DNA of 64,000 bases from Anisus vortex (Eukaryota > Mollusca > Gastropoda > Planorbidae), in assembly GCA_949126835.1 (NCBI GenBank), contig OX421508.1, positions 18,984,598 to 19,048,597 of the forward strand. The letters are read 5' to 3'. The notes under the pieces are model-generated. The model was not told where the DNA came from, made no database searches, and worked only from the letters and a program-made list of their open reading frames with translations. Made by a program: the position numbers and the translations under genes. Within the stretch, counting starts at the first letter, position 1. Every line of letters starts with the position of its first letter. Shown piece by piece: positions 1 to 14,200 of this stretch.

Positions 1-133
1 TCACTTACGGTTAGGGCCATCATGAAAGTAGAATGCTTCTGGGAGCTACAGACCTAATTGGACTTGCTAAGCCGGAAGTAGGGTTAAGAATAATTGATCC
101 TTGGCCTTGAGGGAGAAGGGAGAGGGAGACAGA

Positions 134-148
134 GAGAAACAGATAGAG

Positions 149-179
<31 letters not shown>

Positions 180-182
180 AAG
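134..182 (+). repeat. GA-rich microsatellite
   Basis: (GA)n and GAAA runs from 120 to 182. Confidence 0.85.
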
Positions 183-607
183 GGATAGAGTCTTGACTCT
201 AACTAGAACTAATTACGTCAACAAATTGCGTCACACACTCTTTTGTTTATTTAAAAAATGACTAAAGAAGTTGTCTTGTTTGTTCGCCGAGTCTATAATT
301 TTGGTTATGTAGAAATTGAGGCAATCAAATGCAGACAAACTGAAAAGACTTCCTTATATAAAATATGTATTTTTCTATCATGGTAATTCAATCGAAATTC
401 TACGATTTTAAAAATCAGTTTCTTTTATTCTGTTAATGTTATTGTCTCTTAAAATTTGTCTAACATTATCGCAAGGGTGAGATGACTCCAACGTTTAATA
501 CCGACATTGTCGTGTTTTATATACATTAAAAATAAAGTTCCCATTGTAGAGAGAGTAATCATGTGGAACATACTGATTTATTTAAATACTCAGAAATACA
601 GTGGTCT

Positions 608-1010
608 CGGTAGCCGAGCGAAAACGCGTTCGACTGGCGATCAGGATTTATCCCGGTACTTGAGGTTGTCCCTGAGTCGGCTGGTCCAGCGGTTAGTTCA
701 CCGGACTGTCAACCAAAAAAACCAACTGACAGGTCGCGGGTTTTATCTCTGCCACCGACGGATCCCTGTCGCCCTGCAGGAGTTTTGGGCCTAGCGGACG
801 TAATAATCGTCTATCTAGAAGGAACGTCTGTAAACCTATAAGTCAATGCAGCACTGATGGGTGCCTGACATTAGTTGGGGTAAAGTAAAGGCGGCTGGGC
901 ATTTTGCTGGCCACACATCCCCTAGTATGCCGTGGCCACAGAAACTGGTGAACGCTGCTTCACCAGTGCTATGATCAGTTTGGTCCGAATGGTACTTTAC
1001 AATAGTCTCT
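608..1010 (+). mobile_element. tRNA-derived SINE with a second tRNA-like piece inserted
   Basis: Head GGTAGCCGAGCG...GCGTTCGACTGGCG and body GATGGGTGCCTGACATTAGT, AAAGGCGGCTGGGCATT, GTGGCCACAGAAACTGGTGA, as in the copies at 34305, 56400 and 61340. Between them (about 642-840) is an extra tRNA-like block (CTGGTCCAGCGGTTAGTTCA, B-box-like GCGGGTTTTATC). Confidence 0.7.
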
Positions 1011-1137
1011 GGCTAACAAGTCTTGATTTCATGCAATTCAATCCAGTATGGTATCTAAAAACTGGATCGCGTGAAGAAACCAATAAGACATACACCTTTT
1101 TTAAAACATTATCTTGTATTTCCCAGTGAAAATAAAA

Positions 1138-1592
1138 TTATTCTCAGCTCTTGTACTTTCCGTATATGACTGCGAAAGTTGGACGCTGAATGTAGAGGCT
1201 CAGAGAAGAATTTAGGCCTTTGAAAACAAATGTTGTAGAAAGTTTTTTTTAATACGCTGTTAAAAAAGAAAAACAAATGAATATGTCTTGCTCCAGGTCC
1301 ATAATCTGGCGGGGAAACAGGAGACACTATTTTAAACTGTAAAAACGACGAAAGCTGAGATGGTTTGGCCATACTGTAAGGCATGACTCCTTGGCCAAGA
1401 CCATCCTACAAGGTACAGTGGAAGGAGCACGCAGAAAAGGTCGCCGGAAAAAGAAGTGGTTGGACAACCTGAGATAGTGGACCGAACTACCTCTTGATTC
1501 ACTTCTGCAAACGGCTTCTGGCCAAAACGAATGGAGAAATCTGGTTACGCTCACCGTCGAATCACCCCCACGACAAAAGTCACGGGTCTGAT
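1138..1592 (+). pseudogene. LINE reverse transcriptase C-terminal relic
   Basis: Broken frames give YDCESWTLNVEAQRRI, LRWFGHTVRHDSLAKTILQG and RRKGRRKKKWLDNL. This is the C-terminal end common in invertebrate non-LTR retrotransposons (CESWTL..., FGH..R...KTILQGT). A stop or frameshift interrupts it near 1216-1330. Clade not assigned. Confidence 0.75.
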
Positions 1593-1597
1593 AATGA

Positions 1598-1864
1598 TTC
1601 AATACTGTTTAACCTTCCATTGGACAATATTGAGAACTGTGCTAGAAATACTGTTTAACCTTCCATTGGACAATATTAAGAATTGTGCTAGAAATACTGT
1701 TTAACCTTCCATTGGACAATATTGAGAACTGTGCTAGAAATACTGTTTAACCTTCCATTGGACAATATTAAGAATTGTGCTAGAAATACTGTTTAACCTT
1801 CCGTTGGACAATATTAAGAATTGTGCTAGAAATACTGTTTAACCTTCCGTTGGACAACATTAAA
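1598..1864 (+). repeat. 46-bp tandem repeat, about 5.8 copies
   Basis: Unit begins AAATACTGTTTAACCTTCCA, continues TTGGACAATATT and ends GTGCTAG. Starts right at the end of the LINE relic. Confidence 0.92.
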
Positions 1865-2334
1865 TGCACTAAAACGTTTTTTCGATCTTTCATTCATCGT
1901 TGTCTAACATAGTAAGTTATGTCATAAGGTAGACAACTGTATTTAATATAATTTCCATGCTTTATTACTTCCCCTTACACTAAATATTATGATCGACGTG
2001 TAAATTTAAAAAAAAAAGCAGAAAATCGTCAATTTTAGAAAAAAAAAATTTTTTTAAGTGTTGTGTTCATACACTGAAACCGATGGCACGTTTTTTCTGC
2101 CATGCCAACTGTTTCACCTGACCCTATGGAAAAAAAAAACTTTCAAACTTTTTAAATTAGTGTTGTACCAATTTACTCAAATACATAAAAGCAATCATAA
2201 GTTATACAAGTCATTTATTTTGGTAGAGTTGGACAGTATTAAAGGTTATCATTAAATGATTCATTGGCATGCAAAATATATAAATGGTTTCACCCTGACC
2301 AACCTGATTAGCGATTCATAATAAAGGTAAACTT

Positions 2335-3648
2335 AAGTTAATGATTTACAATACAATAAGAAGTAAACAATTTATTATAATACAAGTAGACGAAATTTAC
2401 AATCAAAGTGGACGTAAACTAGTCATTTGCAATACAAGTAGACTTATGCTGGTGATTTACTATACAGGTAAAAGTAAGCTAGTGATTTACTATACAGGTA
2501 AACGTAAGCTAGTGATTTACTAAACAGGTAAACGTAAGCTAGTGATTTACTATACAGGTAAACGTAAGATAGTGATTTACTATACAGGTAAACGTAAGCT
2601 AGTGATTTACTATACAGATAAACCTAAGCTAGTGATTTACTATACAGGTAAACGTAAGCTAGTGATTTACTATACAGATAAACGTAAGCTAGTGATTTAC
2701 TATACAGGTAAACGTAAGCTTGTTATTTACTACACAGGTAAACGTAAGTTAGTGATTTACTATACAAGTAAACGTAAGATAGTGATTTACTACACAGGTA
2801 AACGTAAGCTAGTGATTTACTAAACAGGTTAACGTAAGCTAGTGATTTACTATACAGGTAAACGTAAGATAGTGATTTACTATACAGGTAAACGTAAGCT
2901 AGTGATTTACTATACAGATAAACCTAAGCTAGTGATTTACTATACAGGTAAACGTAAGCTAGTGATTTACTATACAGGTAAACGTAAGCTAGTGATTTAC
3001 TATACAGGTAAACGTAAGCTTGTTATTTACTACACAGGTAAACGTAAGTTAGTGATTTACTATACAAGTAAACGTAAGATAGTGATTTACTACACAGGTA
3101 AACGTAAGCTAGTGATTTACTATACAGGTAAACGTAAGATAGTGATTTACTATACAGGTAAACTTAAGCTAGTGATTTACTATACAGGTAAACGTAAGCC
3201 AGTGATTTACTACACAAATAAACGTAAGCTAGTGATTTACTATACAGGTAAACGTAAGCTAGTGATTTACTACACAGGTAAACGTAAGCTAGTGATTTAC
3301 TATACAGGTAAACGTAAGCTTGTGATTTACTATACAGGTAAACGTAAGCTAGTGATTTACTATACAGGTAAACGTAAGCAAGTGATTTACTATACAGGTA
3401 AAAGTAAGCTGGTGATTTACTATACAGGTAAACGTAAGCAAGTGATTTACTATACAGGTAAAAGTAAGCTAGTGATTTACTATACATGTGAACGTAAGCA
3501 AGTGATTTACTATACAGGTAAACGTAAGCTAGTGATTTACTATACAGGTAAACGTAAGCTATTGATTTACTATACAGGTAAACGTAAGCTAGTGATTTAC
3601 TATACAGGCAAACGTAAGCTAGTGATTTACTATACAGGTAAACGTAAG
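2335..3648 (+). repeat. 30-bp minisatellite, about 40 regular units plus a degenerate left edge
   Basis: Unit TATACAGGTAAACGTAAGCT followed by AGTGATTTAC. From 2461 on the copies are regular; 2335-2460 holds decayed ones. Because 30 is a multiple of three, long frames stay open on both strands, but they encode only a 10-residue repeat. A 300-bp block of ten units (2521-2820) is repeated almost exactly at 2821-3120. Each unit holds ACAG|GTAAAC, a strong splice-donor-like sequence. Confidence 0.97.
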
Positions 3649-3895
3649 GTTAGAGACTGGGTTCTGCTCTTGTTGTCAAGCGGAAGTTTGTATTTAAAGT
3701 CTAAGAATTTCTTTTAAATCGAGTCTGTTTTTAAATTCAATATCAAATATAAACAATATAGTAGGCCTATATTTACCCATTATTAATTATCCATTAGGAT
3801 AATTAGGAAGTAAAGGTCACTTGAAATGTATTTACATGTCAGTGTTTAGGCAATATAATTTTATAAATCAGTGTTGCCGTATGAAAATGCTAGTG

Positions 3896-5680
3896 CAGGG
3901 GTCGGCAACCTTTTGCTAACAGTGTACTAAAATAGGATTTCTAAATCATCCAGCGTGCCAACGACCTAAAAGTCAACCTGCTCTATTATACTTAAAACCA
4001 TTTTTTATAGGACAATTAATTTAACTCCGTAGCAAGACCAAGGCCAAAAGCAAAGGAGATTTATAGAGAAATCGTTAAAGCGTTTTATATTAAATACTAA
4101 ATTTTCTTGTTTGTGATTATCATCCTTTTTATTTGCATTTTTATCAAAACAATATTATATTACTAAAATTTCACATTTATGGTAAGTAGGCTATTGTCTG
4201 AACATTACCATTTGTAAGTTAAGTTGAGTGAGTATCTAACAACAGCAAAAGTACATTCTATTTGATCTCAGTTTAACTTAGAGGTTAATTAATGCGTTTT
4301 ATATTTTGATAGTTATGATAATAATATGTAAACATTGTTAAGCGGAATAGATAGGTAGTAATCATACGAACTGGGTGTTTAATGTAATGTTTGAAAATAT
4401 ACATAATAATTCTTTAGTCTTATAATATTTATATACTTTTCAATACTTTTTACAGTTTGATCATTTCGAAAGTATAAATAGCCATTTATTCTTTTGCAAA
4501 AGAAAAAAAAAGCATATTAGAAATATTAGCTCAAATAAAACAGGTTAATTATCTCCCTTTAAATTTTTAAAAAAAGGTTTCCACATTTGATTCAATTGTG
4601 ATGCCAAAACAATTTTGTTTTGTAATATAACAAATATAAATAACGAATTATTCTTTCTTTATATAAATTGAACATTATGGTATTCATTACAAGATTTAAT
4701 TATTAGAGGATTAAAATAATTTACGTTAAACCTTTAAAAAAACCATTTCATACGTTAACTGTTTGTCCATTTAAGGAGTTAATATTTTAAGCACTATTAA
4801 TTAAAGAAATAACATAATATACTGCTATTAAATAAGTCTCTTATATTTATTTAATTCATAATACACAAAAAAATTGTTTTAGAATTACTTATTTTTATGT
4901 TTAATTAAAGACGGTGAACATAAAAACTCTTTTTAATGTAATTAGTCTGTATGAATTAATGAGTGGTGAAGTGTAAGTGACCTCTTTGTAAGCTTAAAAC
5001 AACTTTCATGTGCGATAAAAACTGTTCATAAGTGTACGTTGAACCAAAAGCTGAAAGTAAAAGAGCGAATGTCTAGTAGTTGAGAATAGCAGATGACATT
5101 CCTAAGTAGCTTCCTTCCATATTTTTTCCGCAAATGGGCACATTTGGATGCCCATTTTTTTAATGTTTAAAATTCAATGTACTGCATTTTAAAATCGCTA
5201 ATATCCGTTTACTAAAAAAAAAATGATTAAAATTTACATCTAAGAAGGTTGTAATAATATCAAACCAGTTAGGCTTGATATGGTATGACAAAATGAGTCC
5301 ATCAATTTGAAAGAATTGGTTGTGTTTAGAAAACTCCGCTTTGAGTGCTTCAATGTACTTCTGAAAAAGCCCAACTATCTATCTTAATATATGCCTAATA
5401 TGCCTTAATATAGGGATGTACATGTAGTTAAATGTTTTGAAATTGATTTTATGTAAGATATGTCCAGTTTCAATGCAAATCCATTTCAGTGGTCCTTGTA
5501 AATGCAAGTTCAACTCACTGTAATGTGTCGCTAAGTCATTAAGTCATTCAGAAATATCGTTTTTCCTCATTCAGAACTGGAAAATGTTGTTGTTTTTTAT
5601 CAATAAATAAACACCGCATGTCATTGAAAATCGCTCTGCGTTCCAAGTTTGGCATGCGTTTCTTAGGTTGCCGATCACTG
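3896..5680 (-). mobile_element. hAT element, family A copy 1 (non-autonomous, 1785 bp)
   Basis: Ends are CAGGGGTCGGCAACCTTTT on the left and the inverse of CAGTGATCGGCAACCTAAG on the right. The 8-bp duplication TGCTAGTG is perfect (3888-3895 and 5681-5688), diagnostic of hAT. The AT-rich inside has no intact transposase. The right end, read on the minus strand, matches the left end of the copy at 24120. Confidence 0.88.
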
Positions 5681-6185
5681 TGCTAGTGTATGGATATGTA
5701 GTGCTTGTGTCCAGGGAATAAATGAATGAATTATAGTTCTGCCTCTGTTGATGTTTTTGTACAGTGGATCTGAGTAAAAACCATTGTACTTTAAGTAGAT
5801 TATTGGGCACAATCGTTATCTTGAGACTTCTGGTGAGTTCTAAAATAGACTAATAGTACTTATTTCCTTTTCTTATCTATATGAATAGGTTCACAAAAAG
5901 TACTCTCTAGAGTTCTAAAAAACATTTAGTAAGGCCTTAATGAAATAAAAGAAAGCGATGACTACGTAGATCAAGTAAAATTTTACTTGTTTGCTCAATG
6001 GATTTTTATTTTTTAAAATTGTGTGAGGAAGATAATAATATTATAACGAAAAGGGTCATTGAAAATATTAATTTTAGACCTTATGAGTCCTTGCAGCTTA
6101 TCACAAGATGTAAAATTAATTAGCAATAAAATAGCCTTGAAGTGTGTAGTTTAGATTTCGCATAGAAGGTGAATTTAAAAACAAA
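5681..6185 (+). other. Region upstream of the MACPF-ApeC gene
   Basis: AT-rich, holds the hAT target duplication and presumably the promoter and 5'UTR. No TATA box or other element that I trust. Confidence 0.4.
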
Positions 6186-9100
6186 ATGTATTTATTTTTA
6201 TTGTTTTTCTGTATTGTTCCAAAATTAGGGGCAGATTTAAGCTTTACATACTTTAAGTCTTGGCTAGGAGTTGGTTATAATCTAGTTAAAGCGAACCCAT
6301 CCATTGGGAACGATGCTTCACAAGGTAAAGTCTTTTTTTTTAATTATCATTATCCAATAATCATAAAGATGGTTTTTAATTTAATTATGGTGGTGTGAAC
6401 AAATGGCTAATCTGAACATCCGTAAAGGAGCTGTATAAGTACAAGGCCGAAGTGCTCCCTTTGGGAAATCCCGTTTTTGGAGGCTATCTATTGTAGTGTT
6501 GTGTGCTGTTAAATTGTTTTGACATGATTTAAATTAGCTTTTGTGTGTAGCTCAATTTCAATAGGTTAATAATAATGGTGAAAACTCAAACTTTTTTTTA
6601 CCAAAATTACGAAAATGCAAAAAAAAGGCATTTAAATGTTTTAAGGGTTGTTTAATTTTGCTCTTTTTTTCACAAAGAAACTGAAATGCTAATAGTATGC
6701 CATGTAGCACACAAGTTGGTGCTGTCCTCGGCGCGCTCCTTCCATGTGTTATGGTTAATAAATGTGATATGGTAGTGTCCCTTTTGCACAGGTCTTTGAA
6801 CTTTGAACCTTTTGCACCACCTACTTGAACTCCGAGTAGTGTGCCCGGAGCGCATTCTGACGACGAGGCCTTACCATCTTAATAGCCACTCAATCGGAGC
6901 TAATGATCAACATGTGGGTGAACTTTGTACCCATGAGAATCGAAAACTAAACTTCTCACTTGAAAACTGTTGGGTCGTTTGCTTGGCTTGAGTAGCTTAG
7001 ATTTCGTTTAGAAGTGCGTGCTGAGCACGCAGGCCTGGAACTTTGACCGTTTCATTTAGTTGGGCATTGTCCCATTCTGTTTTGTTAATCTTGCTAATAC
7101 GGTTGCTGCCTTTCTTATTCTGTTGGATAGATCTTTTTCCAGGGACAGCGTGCATGATATGATTGGTCTACGGTGAAAATAGTCTTCTACATCCTTAACT
7201 CTTAAAGTTAAATATTAATCTTGATGGCCGTGACACATGTCAATTAAACTGAAATTTTAAGTCAAATTTTAAGATTCTTTTATGGTTGCTTTTGTTTTAA
7301 TGCAAACTATAAAATCACACATTAAATTTCTAGTTGTTTTGAATCAAACACAATTTTCTCTCAAATAAATATTATGATTTATTAAAATTACTATTTAAAA
7401 AAGAAACTATACGGTAGGCCTACACAAAAAAAGTTGGACGTAACAATGATCAAAGAAGTTGTTTTTATTTACAGAGACAGATCCTGGCTTTCTTCCAACT
7501 AGAAGAATTCTGAGTCTGAACATCACTAGCGACCAGCCCACGCCCCATGAAGTGGAATGGGCGCCAAGAGCCGCCTGTAGCAATGGACTCACGGAAAAGA
7601 CCTTCTTCTCGGGAAAAAGCTACCAGCAGAAACTTCTGGAACAGATCAAAGTGGACAGTCAGAACGACCTGGACATCCAGGGACTGTCTTTTATGGAAAG
7701 TGACCGTATGTCAAAGTTGTTTTAAGCTGATATGGACTGTGGTATCCAACTTACATGATTTTTACAATCTGAAGACTTAAACTGCTGTCATTGTCTATTG
7801 TTATAATACGAATAGATTAGCGAGAAAGCTAATTATTTCATTTATTTCATATAATTAGTTATTATTCCAACTACTCATGGTGAACTTTAAAGCGTCACTA
7901 GCAATTCATTTCTAGCCTTGATTGTCATAGTGACATAGCGTAGTGACGCTAACAATGTGTCTGCCAATTCCTATGATTTTGAGCTAAATAATTATTATGA
8001 GCATTAAAAAATGTTGATTTCATTTTCTGTGGATCTCTTCTGAACATGCAAGGCGCAATGCTCAGACTAAACGTTTTGTGACAGATTTCACTATATAAGA
8101 GTTGGCAAAAAACAACATTTATTTGCCAGTTTGGCATGGGGAATTATAATAATAATAAAAGACAGCCCTAACCTAAATATATTAACTTTAATTAATAAAA
8201 GACAGCCCTAAACTATATATATATGAAGTTTAATAAAACTAGTTTTTAATAGACTTTATATAGTAAAAAACGGGTGGTTACATTTATTCGATTAACAGAT
8301 TAAGATATTTGTTTTTTGCTTGCTAGAGTACAAGCGTATTGTCCGGGAAACAACTGGACCTTCCGGTCAAGTTTTTCACGACTTCACTACGCAGTGCACC
8401 TTGGGAACTGTCCGGTACAAAACTGAGCTTTCGGACATCCCATTGATCGAGTCAGCTTTCGCGCATGCTTTGTGCTCACTTCCGGCTACCTACTTGATGC
8501 AACCATATGTACAATTCATTCAGAACTGGGGGACGGTTAGTAAGAAACTTTTTCAATATATTCACACCAATTTATCTTATGTCGTACAAATCATACCTTA
8601 AAGTTTGTGAAGTTTATTTGGCATAGTAAGACTTTCAGCTTTTAAAATCATCAATTGACAAGTCAAACAAGTCATCATGTCCAATCATTGATTGCTACTA
8701 TAAAATTTTTATGGCTTTATAAATATGTGCGTTTTTCATCATCATCATCTGTGGTGCTACAGCCTATGGAGGGTTATGGCCTGCCTCGCCACCTTCTTCA
8801 ACTCAGACATGTCTTGCTTTTTTTTCCATGCCTGGACCCCAAGCTGTCACAGATTCATCTCAACATTATCTATCAATCACAGCCGGGATCTTTACTTTTG
8901 TTTGTTTTCCTCTTTACAAATTCTCTATACATTATTTCAGGCGATTTATCAAGTCTTTCAATATTAGAAGAAGAAAAATCAGTTGATTCTATAAATCTTT
9001 TGTAATACTAAATGTACATCCTGGATACCAGCACCCAGTTTTGCAGAATTTTCCAACACTAATAGCTAGTTGTTCGGAAAATAATCGTGGATAGTGAAAT

Positions 9101-11184
9101 AAAAACTGAACTATTACACAGTCTGTGTATCCTAGAACCTATCAATCTGGAAAAAGTGCTAAAAGTGGGGCCTTTTTCTTCAAAGTTCGCTTTCCCTAGC
9201 GTCGAAAACCAGCTACCAGGCCACACGAGAAAGGGGTACAGCCGGTACGCCGTACCGGAAACCCAAAAGAGTTTAGGGGGCCAATGAATATTAAAATTTA
9301 TAATTAAATCGGCAATCACGCAACTATTTTTTTAATTGTTGCTATAAGGCTAAGAGAAGATGCCCCAAAACCTCCTACAATCTCTATTGGCACTCTATTG
9401 GAGCCTTTCATTTTGGTATTCTTTGTATGTGTACTTGAACATTTTCTTAAATATGCAAAGAAGCATCTAGTTGTAAAATTATTTTTTTTTATAGCATTTA
9501 GGATCTCTTATTTATTACTTTACACCAGAGACACAAATATAGACCTATGAGCCTTACAGGCTAACAGGTCTCCCTGTTAGCTTAGTAGCCTAGGCCTAAA
9601 TACTCTATGTCGCTGCATACTAGTATGGCACTCATAGCTCGTTAGTCGATCCTTTTACACTTTAATAATTTCCTGTGCGGTAGCCAAGAAGGAAGATTTA
9701 AGGTATCAAAATTTTAGACAAACGTATTGCAAATTTAAAACACTTTTTTTTGTCATTTAACTAAATGTATTTTGGGAAGAGTCTGTACAAAATAATTATG
9801 TGTCAACTATATTGCCACAGCAGATCTAACCTTTGCAAGATCAATACTGAAGCGTGTACATCTTCATAGAATTTTTATAAGTACACCGTTCGAATAGCTT
9901 CGCAACATGAATCTAGACTACATTAGTAGAAAGACATGAAAGACAGAGAAATTTTTAAAAAGTGTTCAATGAATGAACAGAGTGTCTAATCTAACAGTCT
10001 AATTGACAGCATCTCCTCTGGGATAGTCGTTACAGTGTTAAACCTAAACCTGACATCATGTAAATAACATAACAATCGATGTTTTACTAAACCTGACATC
10101 ATGTAAATAACATAACAATCGATGTTTTACTAAACCTGACATCATATAAGTAACACAACAATCGATGTTTTACTAAACCTGACATCATGTAAATAACATA
10201 ACCTTGGATGTTTTAACTAAACCTGACATTATGTAAATAACATAACCATGTATATTTTACTAAATCTGACATCATGTAAGTAACATAACCATGGATGTTT
10301 TACTAAACCTGACATCATGTAAAAAAAAATGTTTTTAGCGCCAAAACGGCGGCGTATAAACGGTGGCGCCAAAATCTTCTGCTTCGCTGGACGACCTCTG
10401 ACCCTAATTAATGTTAAAACATAGTGAAAAATTACATACCTAGGCTGCCCCACAGAATAGGTATACCTATACCTATTCTGTGGGCTGCCCTAGCTAAAAT
10501 CTAAAAATATCCTTTCTTTTTTATTTGTTCTAACCTGTCTGATCCAAAAATTAATGATTGCAATAATTTTGCTAACTAAACGTATAAACAGATTTAAAAG
10601 ATTTGAAAGTAGAGTAAGTCACATAAAGAAAGTTTTTGAACAAATTGTCGAGCTTTAAACAGAAGAAAGAAATAGAAAATAATCGGATTCGCATAAAACG
10701 TATCATAGATGCAGTTTTTGTTTTTGAAAACCAGGCATTTGCGTTCCTTCGCAATATTGAGACATTAAGCATAGAAGAGAAGGCAATATATAGGAAACTT
10801 ATCAAACTGTTCACTCAAAATGATACACTTTGAGAATATTTATTACTGGGTGATGGAAATAAAACTTATTCCAGACATGCTAAATAATACGATTGAATCC
10901 TTAACATCTGGGATTCTAAATAAAACAATGTGTAGGTAAAATCAAAGTGGCCAAGAACGTAGCAGTAATTGTTGACTTTACTATTGATATTAAAATCATT
11001 GTTTTTTCTATCATAGACACATGTAACCGCAAACGGCAAAACAAGTAAAAGATGTAAGCGACGCAGCGATATTTGAAAACGATTGAAAAAATTTATTTCA
11101 ATAATTATTTCAATACACGATTCAACAGATGGCTAATAAATGTAATGTTAATACTGACTTTAACTAACATTGCGTTTGGGGAAT

Positions 11185-11237
<53 letters not shown>

Positions 11238-14200
11238 AGTGATCAAGCAAGTAAGCTAAATTGACGAGTCTTAAATCTTAGGCCCTATGCATGCATAAAT
11301 TGTGGATGACACATCATTTCCGATCCTATTTGCTAAATTGGATTTTTAAAAATGGCTGCCTTCTGCTATAAATTCTGGCATAGTCACTTTTAATATTGAA
11401 GACATAATCATCACAATAATACTTATAGCCTTTGTTTATTTGTAGTCGGCTTTAATTTGCTGTTGAAAGTGAAATGAATTTCACAACATGCGTGAATGTT
11501 AATTAAGTCAGCAACAAGGCGTAAATCTCTGCTTTCAATCGTAATGGTTGCCATTAAGCAAAACAAAATGAAACCGGAAGTTCATCAATGCACTTAAAAC
11601 ATGACGATTGTTTACGGGAATATATAGGAAATGCATTTTCACCAAAATTGGCTGTCAATTGACAAGTCTTAACGTGTATGCATGCATAAAAGTTCACAAG
11701 AAAAAACATTCCGGTCGAATTCGATCATTTTATTCGAAACATGTCTGTGTGCTAGGTTACTGGTTGTACGAACATTTGTTGGGGATTAAAGTTTCTTTAA
11801 TTTCCAAAAGATGTTTACAAAAGAAAACAATCTATTGTGAAAGTCAGAAGGGAATAATTACCTTTTTATAATATCAAACTTATTGCTTAATGCAAAAGAA
11901 TTTTTGTTATTCGTTTTTATGAATACGAATTTTGTTTTTCAATAACCAAGAAAACGCAACTCTTGACTAATTTATTTTATAAACAAGCTACATGCGACTA
12001 ACACTTGAGTATTAATTATCGCCTACTCACTTTTGATGTTAAAAACGGATTCCTCGAACTAATATTGTATCCTTTGTATAATTCTAAAAGACTACAACTA
12101 GCCGTCGAGATTGAAATCAACTGTCAATAACCAGCAAAAGCATGCTTTTTTGTTTACGGAAATGCCTAAAATAATTAAACATTTAAAAATAGAACCGGAA
12201 GTTCACGATCTCACCAGCTCAAAAGATCACGCCTAATTAAGACTTGTCAAGTCGGAGAAAATGCGGACTTTCATGTGAAATCGATTCAGTTTGACTTTTC
12301 AGTGAAAAGTTTGTGCAGCCCAGGTGGCATTTGGTGGGGACTCCACTGGTAGCTGCTGATACATTCCCATTAAGAATACACCGGCTTACTTTTATATAAA
12401 TTTGACTTAATTACCCATTTTCTTTTCAACATTATTAGGCCTATATGATGTAACATTGTATTACCCGATAATGATATTTGAAAAGATAGCCTAGGCCTAG
12501 ACGTAGCTAGGTACGATAATCAATCGTTTTCGCATCATTGTTGCAGTTTATTACACAACAGTTTTTGTAACCTTTGCCTGAAACTTTAGCTTTGGGTTTT
12601 CGAACTTGTAGATTTGAAGAAATAGACATTGTAAATAAGTATCAATATATAGTGTAACCAGGACCGTTGCGTTTAAACAGTATGGCGTCGGTATTACTTC
12701 CGGAAACAGAAAAATATGCGATTGCGCATTCTGTTCTATACCTATTCTGTGGTTTCGCTCGGACTGATGGTGTCGTCACCGGAAGGTAGGTCTCTACAAG
12801 CGTTCGGCCTGTAGTGGCCACTGGTTTCTGGTTACTGCGTCTTGGTACGAGGTGGTAAGCTTGGTTCGGATGTCGCATGTTATAATAAGATACCGTGAGG
12901 TAACGGTATCGCATCCGGTCAAAGTACAGATACTACACTTTGATCTTAGCTCCACCACGTCTCTGAAGGCATCTTTGTATAGATCTTTATTTTATTGGTA
13001 ATTGGTCACGATATATTTACTTTTGGAAATTCAAAAAATAGTATACCATAAGAACCGTTGTAATTTTTGCTGGTTTTTATTGTTAAGTGCCACACTGTGT
13101 AGCCTAAATGGATAACAATATAGACGTACATAACTTTGGTAAGAATAGTAAGCTTATTTAACATGTATTTCACGTTGAAAAACAATATTGATAAAAAATG
13201 TTATTCCCGGCGCGGATTCGAACCCCGGTTTCCCGCGTGACAGGTGGGATAACTTACCACTATACTACTGAGGGGACGACATTGTAGGCTTTTTATAGCA
13301 TAATTATTTCTTGGTAGCTTTTGTAATGATTCAATTTTCTCACAATGGTCAATGTGCATTTCTTTATAATTGTTCAAAGACAATTGAATCTAAATTATTG
13401 TCAACGAGTTACATTCTAAATTTCTATAAATTCTTCATTCTGTTAATAACAAACTTTTCCTCATATTGTTGAATCTGTACGAAAACCTTTTCTAAACAAT
13501 TTCACGACTAAGAACTAATACAAAATAGCCCGATTATAGCCCTTTAGGCCTACTATTTTTACTTCCACAAATCCTGTTACTTCAAGACAAGGAAGAATAT
13601 TCAAAAATAAGTGCCAAAAAGGATGTGTTTTTTTCCCTTTTAATTATTTGTTTCCAGTTTATGGGCCTTTTTGAAATTGTTTGGAGGAATTATAGAACGG
13701 AGATTATTAGAATTGTTTTAGAAAGAACCAGTCAATATTATTTTAGAATTCAAAAACTATACAAGAATTACTTTGTCTTTTTAACCACTTGCTTATGATC
13801 TAGTGTTGTTAATTTAGCGCAATGCCGATACCATAGTCAATGAGGGCTACCGAGACATGGTCAGTACTGCTGAAGTATAAACCGTAGTCAATGAGGCTTT
13901 ACCGAGACGTGGTTAGTCTCTGAAATATATGGGGTGAAGGTCAGGGTCTGTGTGTGAAGGGTTCCGGGTGGGAATGGTTCCGGGTGGGGGGAAGAGTAAG
14001 GGTCCGGGTGGGGGGAAGAGTAAGGGTCCGGGTGGGGGGAAGGGGGAGGGTCCGGGGAGATAAGGGTAAGGGTCCGGGGGGTCCGGGGCGGGGGAAGGGG
14101 AAGGGTCCGGAGGGATAAGGGTAAGGGTCCGGGGGGTCCGGGGCGGGGGAAGGGGAAGGGTCCGGGGGGATAAGGGTAAGGGTCCGGGGGTCCGGGGCGG

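Noticed and set aside
2461..3648. Regular 30-bp repeats resembling a CRISPR array
   Set aside because: The units are directly joined without unique spacers, and the genome is eukaryotic.
2842..3717. 291-codon open frame with a YYTGKRKLVI repeat
   Set aside because: It is the 30-bp satellite read in frame; the opposite strand is open as well, and there is no start context or domain.
12642..12914. 90-codon minus-strand frame
   Set aside because: No motif, no splice context, lies in a repeat-rich intron.
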